From positions 1-64,000 of the forward strand of contig JALHQH010000020.1 in NCBI GenBank assembly GCA_022842065.1: 64,000 nucleotides of DNA, given 5' to 3'. A program made the translations under genes and the position numbers. The notes under the pieces are model-generated. The model was not told where the DNA came from, ran no database searches, and saw nothing but the letters and a program-made list of their open reading frames with translations. The DNA is from Caldilineaceae bacterium. Lineage in GTDB: Bacteria; Chloroflexota; Anaerolineae; Caldilineales; Caldilineaceae. This document shows positions 9,023-17,770 of the stretch, one piece after another. The stretch's first letter is position 1, and each line of letters begins with the position of its first letter.

Positions 9023-9796
9023 ATGCAGCTTTTGTTACAGATGCGCGCTGCACTGCGCGTGGTGTTGGTGGCGATTGTGCTGGGCATTGGCGCGTTGAGC
9101 GTGCTGCTGCTGAGTTTGTTGCCGCTGCGGGTCGGTGGGGCAAAGATGGCGACCTGGCCCGTGGTCTGGATGGCACGCGCCTTTATATGGATCTTTGGCA
9201 TTCGCTTTCATTGCCCGGCACCGGACCGGGTGCGCAACCATCAGGGGCTGATCTTTTGTAATCATTCCTCATTTATCGACACGTTAATGGTCCTGCACCT
9301 GACCCCGGCGCGTTTTCTCAGCACCAAGGGCGTGCGTAAATTGCCCTTGATCGGGCCGATCGCCGTGGCGATTGAAACGGTCTTTGTCCACCGTTATAAT
9401 GATGAGGCCCGCGCCGCTGCCCGCAATGAGGTCGCCGAAAGTCTGCGTAAACGTACCTATCCGCCGCTTGTGCTCTTCCCCGAAGGTAAGATTGGACCAG
9501 GGCACACCGTCCTGCCCTTGCGCTATGGGGCTTTTGAGATCGCCAAAGCCGAGGGGGTCGCTATCCTGCCTTGTGCGCTGATCTATGAACCGCTGGCACC
9601 CGTCGCCTGGTATCAATCAACCGCTTCGCTGCCACTAATGGCCTGGCAGTTGGCTGCCCAACGGCAGCCGCTACAGGCCCAGCTGATTCCCTTAGCGGTC
9701 ATTCAACCAACGACCACCAGCGATGTTGCACACCTGGCCGAGCAGACGCGCCAAGCCCTCCAAACTGTGATCACTGCCCAGTCACACAAAGCATAA
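9023..9796 (+). CDS. 1-acyl-sn-glycerol-3-phosphate acyltransferase (PlsC family)
   Basis: 257 residues. It transfers an acyl chain to lysophosphatidic acid in the inner leaflet, the second acylation of phospholipid synthesis. There is an N-terminal membrane segment (ALRVVLVAIVLGIGALSVLL), the catalytic block NHSSFID with H81 and D86, a KGVRKLPLIGP block, and FPEGK at 152-156 that binds the glycerol-phosphate. ATG 9023 gives the usual N-terminus; an in-frame TTG upstream would extend into the hairpin. AAAGGG lies about 13 bases ahead, rather far. The gene sits alone behind the structured leader. Confidence 0.88.
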   Translation: MQLLLQMRAALRVVLVAIVLGIGALSVLLLSLLPLRVGGAKMATWPVVWMARAFIWIFGIRFHCPAPDRVRNHQGLIFCNHSSFIDTLMVLHLTPARFLSTKGVRKLPLIGPIAVAIETVFVHRYNDEARAAARNEVAESLRKRTYPPLVLFPEGKIGPGHTVLPLRYGAFEIAKAEGVAILPCALIYEPLAPVAWYQSTASLPLMAWQLAAQRQPLQAQLIPLAVIQPTTTSDVAHLAEQTRQALQTVITAQSHKA

Positions 9797-9898
9797 TCAG
9801 TGGACCGCAATAGTTTACATGATATCACCTAAAGAAATCTGCGCGAGATTGTAGCATAATCTGCATTAACTGCCTGGTGCAGCTTTAACTGAAATTTT

Positions 9899-9947
9899 TA
9901 TATCAAAGCGGCCCGGCATCTGCCAGATGCCGGGCCGCTTTGATATA
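9899..9947. repeat. 49-bp perfect palindrome between plsC and the surface-protein gene
   Basis: Arms 9899-9922 and 9924-9947 (24 bases each, starting TATATCAAAGCGGCCCGG) are perfect reverse complements with a single base between them. It lies 102 bases past plsC and about 95 bases before the next start. It may be a bidirectional terminator or a cruciform-forming element. Confidence 0.9.
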
Positions 9948-10042
9948 AAGTCAGTTTATTAAGGCTGTACTTAATACCCATCCCATCATTGCAGTCGCCA
10001 AACTTCGAGGCTGCTTCGTACAAAGAAAGGGTTAAGCACCTA

Positions 10043-13000
10043 ATGCAACCGCACTTACTATCTACTGCTTTTTTAAGGCATCTGCTATTTGCAAACAGTC
10101 ACCTTTTGCTACTCATTCGCCAGCGCTGCGCTGCTCGTCTAAACAACGCCACGGTTATTGACTATCTACATTGGGCCGCACTTGGGCCGCGGCTATGCTG
10201 CTGCCGACCTTGGTTGGCGCTGATCGTGGTCATTGTCGCCTTATTGTTACATGTACAGCCGGCCGCGGCGCAATCCTATGTCTATGATGATCAGCCCGCT
10301 GCCGCCATCCTGTTTGATGAAACCACTTCCGTCCTCTGTAACGAACCCTTGCGCCGCCCAATCGTTGTTCCCGATTCGTTTATTGTGACCGATCTGAATG
10401 TCGGCTTGAATGTTGATCACAGTTACCGCAGTGATATCCGCTTGGTCTTACAATCGCCGGCTGGCACACGCGTCGAGTTGATTACTGAATTTGCGCTCGA
10501 TCCAGAAGATGAGCGTGACAACTATGACATTTTGCTCGATAGTGAGGTCAATGGCTCCCTTAACAGTGGCACCAATGATAATACCGCCGCGCCCTTTTTT
10601 GCGCGTAGTGCGGTGCCACTCAAACTGTTGACCACCTTTAATGGCGAACGGGCCGCAGGCATCTGGACGCTGGAGCTCTGTGATGCTGGCTTGGAAGATG
10701 GTGGTCGCTACAACCGCAGCCGCCTGCTCTTTAATGGCAATCCAATCCTACCCGGACCCACGCCTGATACCATTAGCGGATCGATCTATCGTGATTACAA
10801 TGCCGACGGCGCACGTAGCCTAACCGAAGCGGGGGTTGCCGCGATTACGGTCACTGCCTATGATGACCAGGGGACAGTGGTCGCTACTACCAGCAGTGAC
10901 GCACGCGGCCACTATCGATTGGCGGTTGCTAATGGCCGTGCCGTCCGGGTCGAATTTAGCGCGTTGCCGGCCTATTTACAACCCGGCGCTGCCGGCTCAA
11001 CGGCTAGCACCACCGTCGCCTTTGCGACGAGCCCCGTTGACGATCTAGATCTGGCCCTGGCCAATCCTGGCCAACATTGTCAGAATCGTACGGAGACCGC
11101 GCTGGCCTTACCCTGTAACATGTACGGGGCTGCGACTGGTGCGCATGGCCAAAAGGGGGCCGTATTGCGCTATGCCGAGGCCGATGGAACTTATGCGCTC
11201 ATCAAACAAGAAGCTGATACGGCCCTCTATGATGGTACCCCTACCACCCTTGCTACCCATGCCGAGGTGGGCGCACTTTGGGGAATGGTCTATGACCGGC
11301 AGCATGGGCGCTTGCTGGGCGCAGCAACCGTCAAGCGCCACGCTGACTTGGGCACTACCGGCAACCCCACGACAATCTATGCTATTGATCCGGCGACCCA
11401 AGCCGCGACACCGTGGTTTACGCTCGATCCCACCCGCCCTAACCCACACGAGGCGGTGACTGACTGGACTGCGGACTTTGCGGCCTTTGCCGCTGTTAGC
11501 AAAGAAGGCTGGGGGGATATTGATCTTGCTGATGATGGGCGCACGCTTTATGGCGTCGATCTAGGGACACGCCAGTTAGTGGTTATCCCGATTGCCGCGG
11601 ACGGGCGTGCTGGGAATGTCAGCGCGGTCGATCTCATCGCAGCCCTCCCGCCTGGCTTGGTGGGCGCAGGGGTGGGGCAATGCCCGACCACAGCCGATTT
11701 ACGTCCCTATGGCTTGGGTGTCAACGATGGCGTTCTCTATATCGGCTTTGTCTGTACGGCCCAATCAACCGTAGATGAAACCTTGCTGCCGATTCAGGCC
11801 CCCACCGCCACCCAATTCCGGGGTACCCCTCCTGGGCGCATCAATCAATTGTATGCCTATGTCCTGGCCTGGAACAATTCGACCACAGCACCGGCGCTGA
11901 CCCGCGTCGTTGATTTTCCCCTTAATTACAGTCGTGGGTGTGCCACCAGTAATCAGCATCCGGACTGTGCTGCGCGCTATGCCGGCGAGTGGCTGCCCTG
12001 GGTTGATCAATTCCCCTATTCGTCCGATGGCACACGCGCACCTGCCGGCAGCGAATCCTTTGAAGCCTTTTATCCCCAACCGTTGCTCAGCAATATCGAG
12101 TTTCATAATGGCAACATGATCCTCTTTCTCTTTGATCGTTTTGGTCACCAGGTGGGGGCCTTTACCCAGTCGCCTTATGGCGAACAGTTGAATCATGTGG
12201 CCGCACACGGGGACATTCTCTATGCCTGTCGGCGTGATGATGGCAGTTGGCTTATGGAAAAGCTACTTTCCGGCGAGGCCGATTGTAGTACCGCTGGCCA
12301 AGCCTTTATTGAGGGCAAAGGCCGGGTTGATGAGTACTTTTTTGAAGACACCTATCGCTCGCGTTTTGCCCTGCATGGCGATGTGGGCTTGGGGGCCGGT
12401 TTGGCGATTCCTGGCCGCGATAGTGTGATTTCGGCAATCTTTGATCCCGTCTATGCGACTGATGTGCGCGGCGATACGCTCTTTGATGGCGGCTTGCACT
12501 GGTACTCCGTTGCCGATGGTCACTGGCGTAAATCGGTGCGCATTTACAACAATCTTACCGGCAACATTAGCCAGGAAGGGACCTTTGCCAAAGCGGCCGG
12601 CTTGGGTGACATTGTCGCCCTCTGTGATCCGGCCCCGGTGGAGATCGGCAATCGGGTCTGGTTGGATGAAAATCGAGATGGTCTGCAAAGCCCCAGCGAG
12701 CCGGGGCTGGCTGATGTTACGGTCGAACTCTTCTGCCCCGCTTTTGGCGCAGATGGTCTCCCTGGTACGGCTGACGATGCCCTGCCGGTGGCTAGCGCAC
12801 AGACCGACAGTGCCGGCCATTACTTTTTCTCTTCCGCGACTGGCCAAAGTAGCCTCAATGCCCGCTTTGGCTTGAACCTGGTGGAAACAGCCGCGTGTAC
12901 GGTCCGCATTCCCAATGTGATCGGGGGCGCACAGCAAAGTGCGCTCAGCGGTCTCCAGTTGACGGAGCAGGATGATCAGATCGCCACCACGAGCGGCAAT

Positions 13001-15532
13001 GACCAGAATGATTCGGATGGCGCACCTGTCGGCAACGATGCGGTGGTTGATTTCACCGTTGGTGCCGCCGGCCATAACAACCATACCTATGACTTCGGCT
13101 TTATGCTTAAACCGCCTGTGCATAGCCTCGGCAATCAAGTTTGGCTGGACGCGGATAACAACACGGTGCGCGGTGGGGGCGAAGTTGCCGTCCCTGGCGT
13201 GGCGTTGAGCCTTTATAATCCCAATGGTACACCTGCTGATCGCGGCGATGATACGTTGCTGGCCCAGACCCAGACGACCGCCGAGGGCCTCTACCTCTTT
13301 GCTGCTCTGCCCGCTGGTGACTATTATGTTGGCGTGGATGAAACGAACTTCGCGCCGACCGGACCACTGGCCGGCTGTGTCACCGCAAACGAAGCGTTGG
13401 ATGAGCATAATGCCAACGCCGATGTTGACAACAATGACAATGGCGGTGCATTTGCAAATCAGATCTTTTCTTCGCTCGTAACGCTGGGGGCCGATGAACC
13501 CCTGGGCGAGAAACCGGATAACGATAACCTTACCCCAGACAGCCATGAGAATCTGACGGTTGACTTTGGTTTCTACTGCGTGCACAGTCTGGGTAACCAA
13601 GTTTGGCTCGACGCCAATGACAATGCGCAGCGCGAGCCAGCCGAACTTACCCTGCCGAATGTTGCTTTAGAATTGTATACAGCAAGTGGTACCCCAGCCG
13701 ATCCCCAAGACGACTTCCTGCTCGGGCGTACCCAAACCCAGGCCGATGGGCTCTATCTCTTTACGGGGTTGCCGACCGGCGACTATTACGTCAAGATCAT
13801 GGATAACAATTTCGCGACCGATGCGCCGTTGTATGGTTGTCGCTCCTCCAATCTCACTGTCGATGAAGATGACCCCAACCTGGATTTTGATAACAATGAC
13901 AACGGTCAACTGCTCAACAACGAAACGCTTTCGGCCTTATTACGATTAGGTAACGACGAACCACTGGGGGAAACGCCGGACAACGATGGGATCACGCCGG
14001 ACGCGCAGGAAAATCTGACCCTGGATTTTGGCTTCTACTGTCCTTATGCGCTGGGCAACCAACTCTGGCTCGATCCTAACAACAATGGCTGGATCGATAA
14101 TGGCGAGCCAGGGGTGCCAGGAGTGACCTTAACGCTTTATGGCCCCGGCCATGATCCTGCCGATCCAACCGACGATGTGCAACTCGGGCAAACCACTGCT
14201 GGGCCGGGCGGTCTTTATCTCTTCCCAGGCTTACCCATTGGTGACTACTACGTCGTGATCGACCCACCTAACTTTGCCCCTGCTGGGGTGTTGGCCGGCT
14301 GTCTCTCGTCAGCCACTGATGAAAGTGATCCAAATCAAGATCAAGATGGCAATGACAATGGGTTGCTGATTGGGGGTAATGTGCAGTCGGGGCTGGTGAC
14401 CCTGGGTGGCGATGAACCGTTGGGGGAAGTGCCGGCCAATGCACCCAATGCCGACGCGCGTAATAACCTGACTGTCGATTTTGGTTTCTACTGCGCGCAC
14501 AGCCTGGGCAATCAGGTCTGGTTTGACCGTAACAACAACGCCCAGATCGATGCCGGTGAGCCGGGCATTGTTGGGGTTGCGCTCTCGCTCTTTGCCGACG
14601 GGGGCACCCCCGCTGAGCCAGCCGATGATTATCTGTTGCTGCAAAGCACCACCACGCAAGATGGGCTCTACCTGTTCACTGGGTTGCCAGTAGGTACTTA
14701 CTATGTGCAGCTTGATCAAAGTAACTACCAGGGCAACGGTGAATTGGTCGGTTGTATCAGTTCGGATGCCTGGCTCGATGAGGATGAACCCGATACGGAT
14801 GGCGACAACAATGACAATGGCCTACAGGTCGGTAACCTGGTGCGTTCCGGGCTGGTGACCTTGGGCAACGACGAACCGCTGGGCGAAAATCCTGATAACG
14901 ATGCTGTGACGCCGGACGCGCAGGAAAATCTTACCGTCGACTTTGGCTGTTTTGTCACCTTGAGCCTGGGCAATCGGGTCTGGATCGATGATGGCGCAGG
15001 TGGTGGGGTTGCCAACAATGGGTTGCGCGACGGCAGCGAACGCGGGGTTGCCGATGTGATCCTGGCGCTGCTGGATGGCAACAAACAGCCGGTGCTCGAC
15101 ACCCAAAGCCGTGCCATGACAACGACGACTGATCCTGCCGGCTACTATCTCTTTGGCGATCTGCTGCCAGGCGATTATGTGGTCCAGGTGTTGCCGGTCA
15201 ATTTCCAGCTCGGTGGCCCCCTGGCCGGTTATCTGAGCAGTGAGCCCACCGAGCTCGATCCCAACCAAAATGGCGATACCAATGATAATGGCCTTGATAG
15301 CCCCACACCCACCAGTGAGGGCATCTGTAGCAACGTGATTACGCTGGACTACACCTTCGAGCCGACGGACGAAGCTGATCCCGGTGGTCCCCCCGACCGT
15401 GCGCTTGATCCTAATAGCAACATCACCGTTGATTTTGGTTTCTTTGCAGTTGGTCCTACCAATTTGGAAGATCCTATTGAACCGCGGCGCGATCATGCGA
15501 TCTTCCTGCCTTTCATCGGGCGGGGTGATTAA
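10043..15532 (+). CDS. Giant secreted surface protein: P-domain plus SdrD-B-like repeats
   Basis: About 1,829 residues. An unusually long basic N-region precedes the signal core LALIVVIVALLLHVQ, with cleavage likely after PAAAQ. Next comes a proprotein-convertase P-like domain (about 90-240; DIRLVLQSPAGTRVEL, GIWTLELCD), then an SdrD-B-like segment (GSIYRDYNADGARSLTEAG), a roughly 500-residue region that may be a propeller, and six SdrD-B-type units opening LGNQVWLD. The last five start near residues 1027, 1181, 1335, 1486 and 1640. Each unit has Asp/Asn-rich calcium-type loops (DNNDNG). The middle units carry a GC-S-S motif and end FGFYC, suggesting one disulfide per unit. The tail is AIFLPFIGRGD. 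It is probably a cell-surface or secreted stalk/adhesin. ATG 10043 is chosen; a TTG start 54 bases upstream is possible. Confidence 0.85.
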   Translation: MQPHLLSTAFLRHLLFANSHLLLLIRQRCAARLNNATVIDYLHWAALGPRLCCCRPWLALIVVIVALLLHVQPAAAQSYVYDDQPAAAILFDETTSVLCNEPLRRPIVVPDSFIVTDLNVGLNVDHSYRSDIRLVLQSPAGTRVELITEFALDPEDERDNYDILLDSEVNGSLNSGTNDNTAAPFFARSAVPLKLLTTFNGERAAGIWTLELCDAGLEDGGRYNRSRLLFNGNPILPGPTPDTISGSIYRDYNADGARSLTEAGVAAITVTAYDDQGTVVATTSSDARGHYRLAVANGRAVRVEFSALPAYLQPGAAGSTASTTVAFATSPVDDLDLALANPGQHCQNRTETALALPCNMYGAATGAHGQKGAVLRYAEADGTYALIKQEADTALYDGTPTTLATHAEVGALWGMVYDRQHGRLLGAATVKRHADLGTTGNPTTIYAIDPATQAATPWFTLDPTRPNPHEAVTDWTADFAAFAAVSKEGWGDIDLADDGRTLYGVDLGTRQLVVIPIAADGRAGNVSAVDLIAALPPGLVGAGVGQCPTTADLRPYGLGVNDGVLYIGFVCTAQSTVDETLLPIQAPTATQFRGTPPGRINQLYAYVLAWNNSTTAPALTRVVDFPLNYSRGCATSNQHPDCAARYAGEWLPWVDQFPYSSDGTRAPAGSESFEAFYPQPLLSNIEFHNGNMILFLFDRFGHQVGAFTQSPYGEQLNHVAAHGDILYACRRDDGSWLMEKLLSGEADCSTAGQAFIEGKGRVDEYFFEDTYRSRFALHGDVGLGAGLAIPGRDSVISAIFDPVYATDVRGDTLFDGGLHWYSVADGHWRKSVRIYNNLTGNISQEGTFAKAAGLGDIVALCDPAPVEIGNRVWLDENRDGLQSPSEPGLADVTVELFCPAFGADGLPGTADDALPVASAQTDSAGHYFFSSATGQSSLNARFGLNLVETAACTVRIPNVIGGAQQSALSGLQLTEQDDQIATTSGNDQNDSDGAPVGNDAVVDFTVGAAGHNNHTYDFGFMLKPPVHSLGNQVWLDADNNTVRGGGEVAVPGVALSLYNPNGTPADRGDDTLLAQTQTTAEGLYLFAALPAGDYYVGVDETNFAPTGPLAGCVTANEALDEHNANADVDNNDNGGAFANQIFSSLVTLGADEPLGEKPDNDNLTPDSHENLTVDFGFYCVHSLGNQVWLDANDNAQREPAELTLPNVALELYTASGTPADPQDDFLLGRTQTQADGLYLFTGLPTGDYYVKIMDNNFATDAPLYGCRSSNLTVDEDDPNLDFDNNDNGQLLNNETLSALLRLGNDEPLGETPDNDGITPDAQENLTLDFGFYCPYALGNQLWLDPNNNGWIDNGEPGVPGVTLTLYGPGHDPADPTDDVQLGQTTAGPGGLYLFPGLPIGDYYVVIDPPNFAPAGVLAGCLSSATDESDPNQDQDGNDNGLLIGGNVQSGLVTLGGDEPLGEVPANAPNADARNNLTVDFGFYCAHSLGNQVWFDRNNNAQIDAGEPGIVGVALSLFADGGTPAEPADDYLLLQSTTTQDGLYLFTGLPVGTYYVQLDQSNYQGNGELVGCISSDAWLDEDEPDTDGDNNDNGLQVGNLVRSGLVTLGNDEPLGENPDNDAVTPDAQENLTVDFGCFVTLSLGNRVWIDDGAGGGVANNGLRDGSERGVADVILALLDGNKQPVLDTQSRAMTTTTDPAGYYLFGDLLPGDYVVQVLPVNFQLGGPLAGYLSSEPTELDPNQNGDTNDNGLDSPTPTSEGICSNVITLDYTFEPTDEADPGGPPDRALDPNSNITVDFGFFAVGPTNLEDPIEPRRDHAIFLPFIGRGD

Positions 15533-15579
15533 CAACAAAGCTGTATCGTGGTCGCATCAGCGTCAAGTTAACCTTACCG

Positions 15580-15634
15580 TAGGTCAGTGCCTCTGGTGTG
15601 ACAAATTACTTGTCACGCCGGAGGCGCTGACCTA
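15580..15634. repeat. TAGGTCAG palindromic repeat, copy 1
   Basis: Arms of 24 bases (15580-15603 and 15611-15634) match except for a few wobble positions. The outer ends are TAGGTCAG and CTGACCTA; the inner ends TGTGACA and TGTCACG. It lies 47 bases after the surface-protein stop. Further copies are at 25704-25791 and 51279-51332. Confidence 0.8.
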
Positions 15635-15807
15635 TTTCATGTGTGGCAATGCCAAATCGGGGAAATGAGTAGTGCGCAGCTCCCGCAAGAACGCTCGAGT
15701 ACCCGACGCGTGGACTCGCTGCGGTTCCCTGCTGCGAACGGTTGCTCACGAAGTTGGGCTGCGCATCGGGGGATGCACAGTACACGTGGACGCAAACGTG
15801 TCCTCGC

Positions 15808-16608
15808 TCAGGCGAAGACTTCCTCCACGGCGCGGCCTTCCCAATCGCGGTGCGCGGTGAGCCCCATAATGCGCGCCAAGGTGGGCGCGGTATCGAGCAG
15901 GGAGACATGGCCGGCAATGGTATGGCCCGGACGCACAGAGGGACCGGCAATGATCCAGGGAATCGTCATATCCTCGGCCATGTCGGTGCCGTGGCTGCGC
16001 TCATGGCCGCCATGATCCGCCTGGGTGAGCACATGAATGCTCTCGGGTAAGGCGGCCAAGAGCCGGCCAAAGTTTTGATCGACCCGCTCAACCTGGCGCA
16101 GATATTCATCACTCATCCACTCGTAGCGGTGGCCGGCGGTGTCAACCGTGCCAAAGTAGACAAAGGCAAAGTCGGTGGGGTAGCTGGTCAGGTGGGCAAT
16201 GGCGGCCTCGGCGACCCAATCGTCACCGTCGGGCTGGTAGGAGGTGTCGCGGCAGTAGAAGGCATCCAGACTCAGTGGCTGGTTCAGATTGCGCAACGGT
16301 TCCCAGTTGTAGATCGCTGCACAGAGTTTGCCCGCCCCCTTGGCCACCTCCATCAACCCCGGCAGTGGCCGCGCCATCGGCTGCCAATCATTGGTGGTGA
16401 TGCCGTGGCGGGTCGGTGGTACGCTGTGGAAGATCGAGGTGTGACAGGGCAAGGTAATCGACGGCATCACCGATGACGCTTCAAGTGTGGCCGCCCCGCG
16501 CCCGATCAAGCCGTGCAAGGTTGGGCAGTCACAGCGATCCAGCGCATCGGGGCGCAGCCCATCGATCATCACAAACATGGTTAAATTGGTATTGACAGTG
16601 GTTGGCAT
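15808..16608 (-). CDS. Type I phosphodiesterase / nucleotide pyrophosphatase family protein
   Basis: 266 residues of the alkaline-phosphatase fold. Metal ligands are visible in FVMIDGLRPD near the N-terminus, the nucleophile Thr is in MPSITLPCHTS, and further ligands lie in GTVDTAGHRYEW, ADHGGHERSHG and the late HVSLLDTAPT. The family hydrolyses phosphodiesters or phosphonates with two zinc ions. There is no signal peptide, so it is probably cytoplasmic. The start ATG 16608 has AAAGGAA about seven bases ahead. It lies downstream of ppk2 on the same strand, separated by a word array. The substrate is unknown. The 275-base spacer beyond its stop holds a palindromic repeat and no gene. Confidence 0.88.
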   Translation of the reverse strand: MPTTVNTNLTMFVMIDGLRPDALDRCDCPTLHGLIGRGAATLEASSVMPSITLPCHTSIFHSVPPTRHGITTNDWQPMARPLPGLMEVAKGAGKLCAAIYNWEPLRNLNQPLSLDAFYCRDTSYQPDGDDWVAEAAIAHLTSYPTDFAFVYFGTVDTAGHRYEWMSDEYLRQVERVDQNFGRLLAALPESIHVLTQADHGGHERSHGTDMAEDMTIPWIIAGPSVRPGHTIAGHVSLLDTAPTLARIMGLTAHRDWEGRAVEEVFA

Positions 16609-16634
16609 GGAAATTCCTTTGGGTTAGTAATTTT

Positions 16635-16785
16635 TGATGCGTAAAACGTGATACGTTCGGGCTTGCGTAGAGGGGTAGGTAAATCGGTAAATCGGTAGAG
16701 CGGTAAATCGGTAAATCGGTAAACTTTTCCCTGTATACTGATGTACTGATGTACCGATTTACCCCTCTACCCCTCTACCTACCCC
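16635..16785. repeat. Octamer array in two inverted arms, with a few heptamers
   Basis: From 16635 come heptamers (GTAAAAC, GTGATAC). From 16667 come octamers GTAGAGGG, GTAAATCG (four copies) and GTAGAGCG. The right arm, to 16785, holds the reverse complements (CCGATTTACCCCTCTACCCC). The centre has CTGATGTA words. The array ends one base before the stop codon of ppk2 (minus strand), so it forms that gene's 3' end. Confidence 0.75.
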
Positions 16786-17589
16786 TCATTCGATCACAAT
16801 CTTGTCCAGACCTGCCTCGGCGGGCGGATAAGCCATTTTGAGTCCTTCGAGCGCGTTGATGATGATCTGGGAGACGACCAGGTTGCGGTACCATTTGCGG
16901 TTGGCAGGGATGATGTACCAGGGGGCCCAGTCGGTGCTCGTCTTGCTCAGCATTTCTTCGTAGGCGGCCATGTACTCCGGCCAACGCTTGCGCTCGGCGA
17001 GATCACCTGTGGCAAATTTCCAGCGCTTTTCAGGTTCATCTAGCCGTGCTTGCAAGCGCTCTTTCTGTTCATCCAAGTCAATATGCAGGTAGAACTTGAG
17101 AATGGTGGTGCCTTCCTCGGCGAGCAGCTTCTCAAAGGCGTTGATCTGCTCATAGCGTCGCCGCCAGACCGTTTCCGGCACTAGTTCGTGGACGCGCACA
17201 ACCAGCACATCCTCATAGTGGCTACGGTTAAAGATCACGATCTCCCCGCGTCCTGGCGTCTGTTTATGGACGCGCCATAAATAGTCGTGCGCTAGTTCCT
17301 CCCCTGTCGGCTGCTTGAAGCTCGCGACCCGTACCCCTTGCGGATTGACCCCTTCAAAGACATACCGAATTGTGCCATCCTTGCCGCCGGTGTCCATCGC
17401 CTGTAGGACGATCAAAATCTTCTGCTTATTTTCGGCGTAGAGCAATTCTTGCAGCGACTCTAGCCGCTTGTTCAACTTGAGCAACGCCCCTTCGCCCTGC
17501 TTTTTGTCACCGTCAAAGCGGCTCTTATCTGCCGGATCCCACTTGGCTAGTTTAATCTGCTGCCCTGGCTTGACACGATAGTGCTCCAT
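16786..17589 (-). CDS. Polyphosphate kinase 2 family protein
   Basis: 267 residues. PPK2 enzymes move phosphate between polyphosphate and nucleotides. Walker A is MDTGGKDGT at 65-73, followed by the Walker B-like NRSHYEDVL at 121-129, with a basic lid region (PEKRWKFATGDLAERKRW) and the conserved APWYIIPANRKWYRN. The single-domain length and these motifs fit class I or III PPK2; which nucleotide it favours cannot be said. ATG 17589 has AAGGGGA about five bases ahead and gives the standard start. A longer in-frame reading would run through the 66-bp palindrome and is rejected. It is divergent from the lipoprotein gene. Confidence 0.9.
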   Translation of the reverse strand: MEHYRVKPGQQIKLAKWDPADKSRFDGDKKQGEGALLKLNKRLESLQELLYAENKQKILIVLQAMDTGGKDGTIRYVFEGVNPQGVRVASFKQPTGEELAHDYLWRVHKQTPGRGEIVIFNRSHYEDVLVVRVHELVPETVWRRRYEQINAFEKLLAEEGTTILKFYLHIDLDEQKERLQARLDEPEKRWKFATGDLAERKRWPEYMAAYEEMLSKTSTDWAPWYIIPANRKWYRNLVVSQIIINALEGLKMAYPPAEAGLDKIVIE

Positions 17590-17632
17590 TCGATCCCCTT
17601 TGTTTGTCGCTGCGGCGTCGCGATCCTCATAT

Positions 17633-17698
17633 TCATCTACTGTATCCTTGCGTAGCGGCACGGCATGCCGTGCCGCTACGCAAGGATACAGTAGATGA
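17633..17698. repeat. 66-bp perfect palindrome in a divergent promoter region
   Basis: Two 33-base arms, 17633-17665 and 17666-17698, are exact reverse complements with no spacer. The core is CGTAGCGGCACGGCA / TGCCGTGCCGCTACG. It lies between ppk2 (starting leftward at 17589) and the lipoprotein (starting rightward at 17771). The core resembles the arms at 38833-38896 (CGTAGGGGCAC). Confidence 0.9.
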
Positions 17699-17770
17699 TA
17701 GTATACTTTTGTGGTATAGTACTCTATGTTACCTGAAGCTTGTGCGCCATGCAAAAGAGGAGAGCGTACC

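Noticed and set aside
12263..13600. 445-codon minus-strand frame inside the surface-protein gene
   Set aside because: It mirrors the repeat units of the plus-strand gene and has no ribosome-binding site; the plus-strand protein has clear domains.
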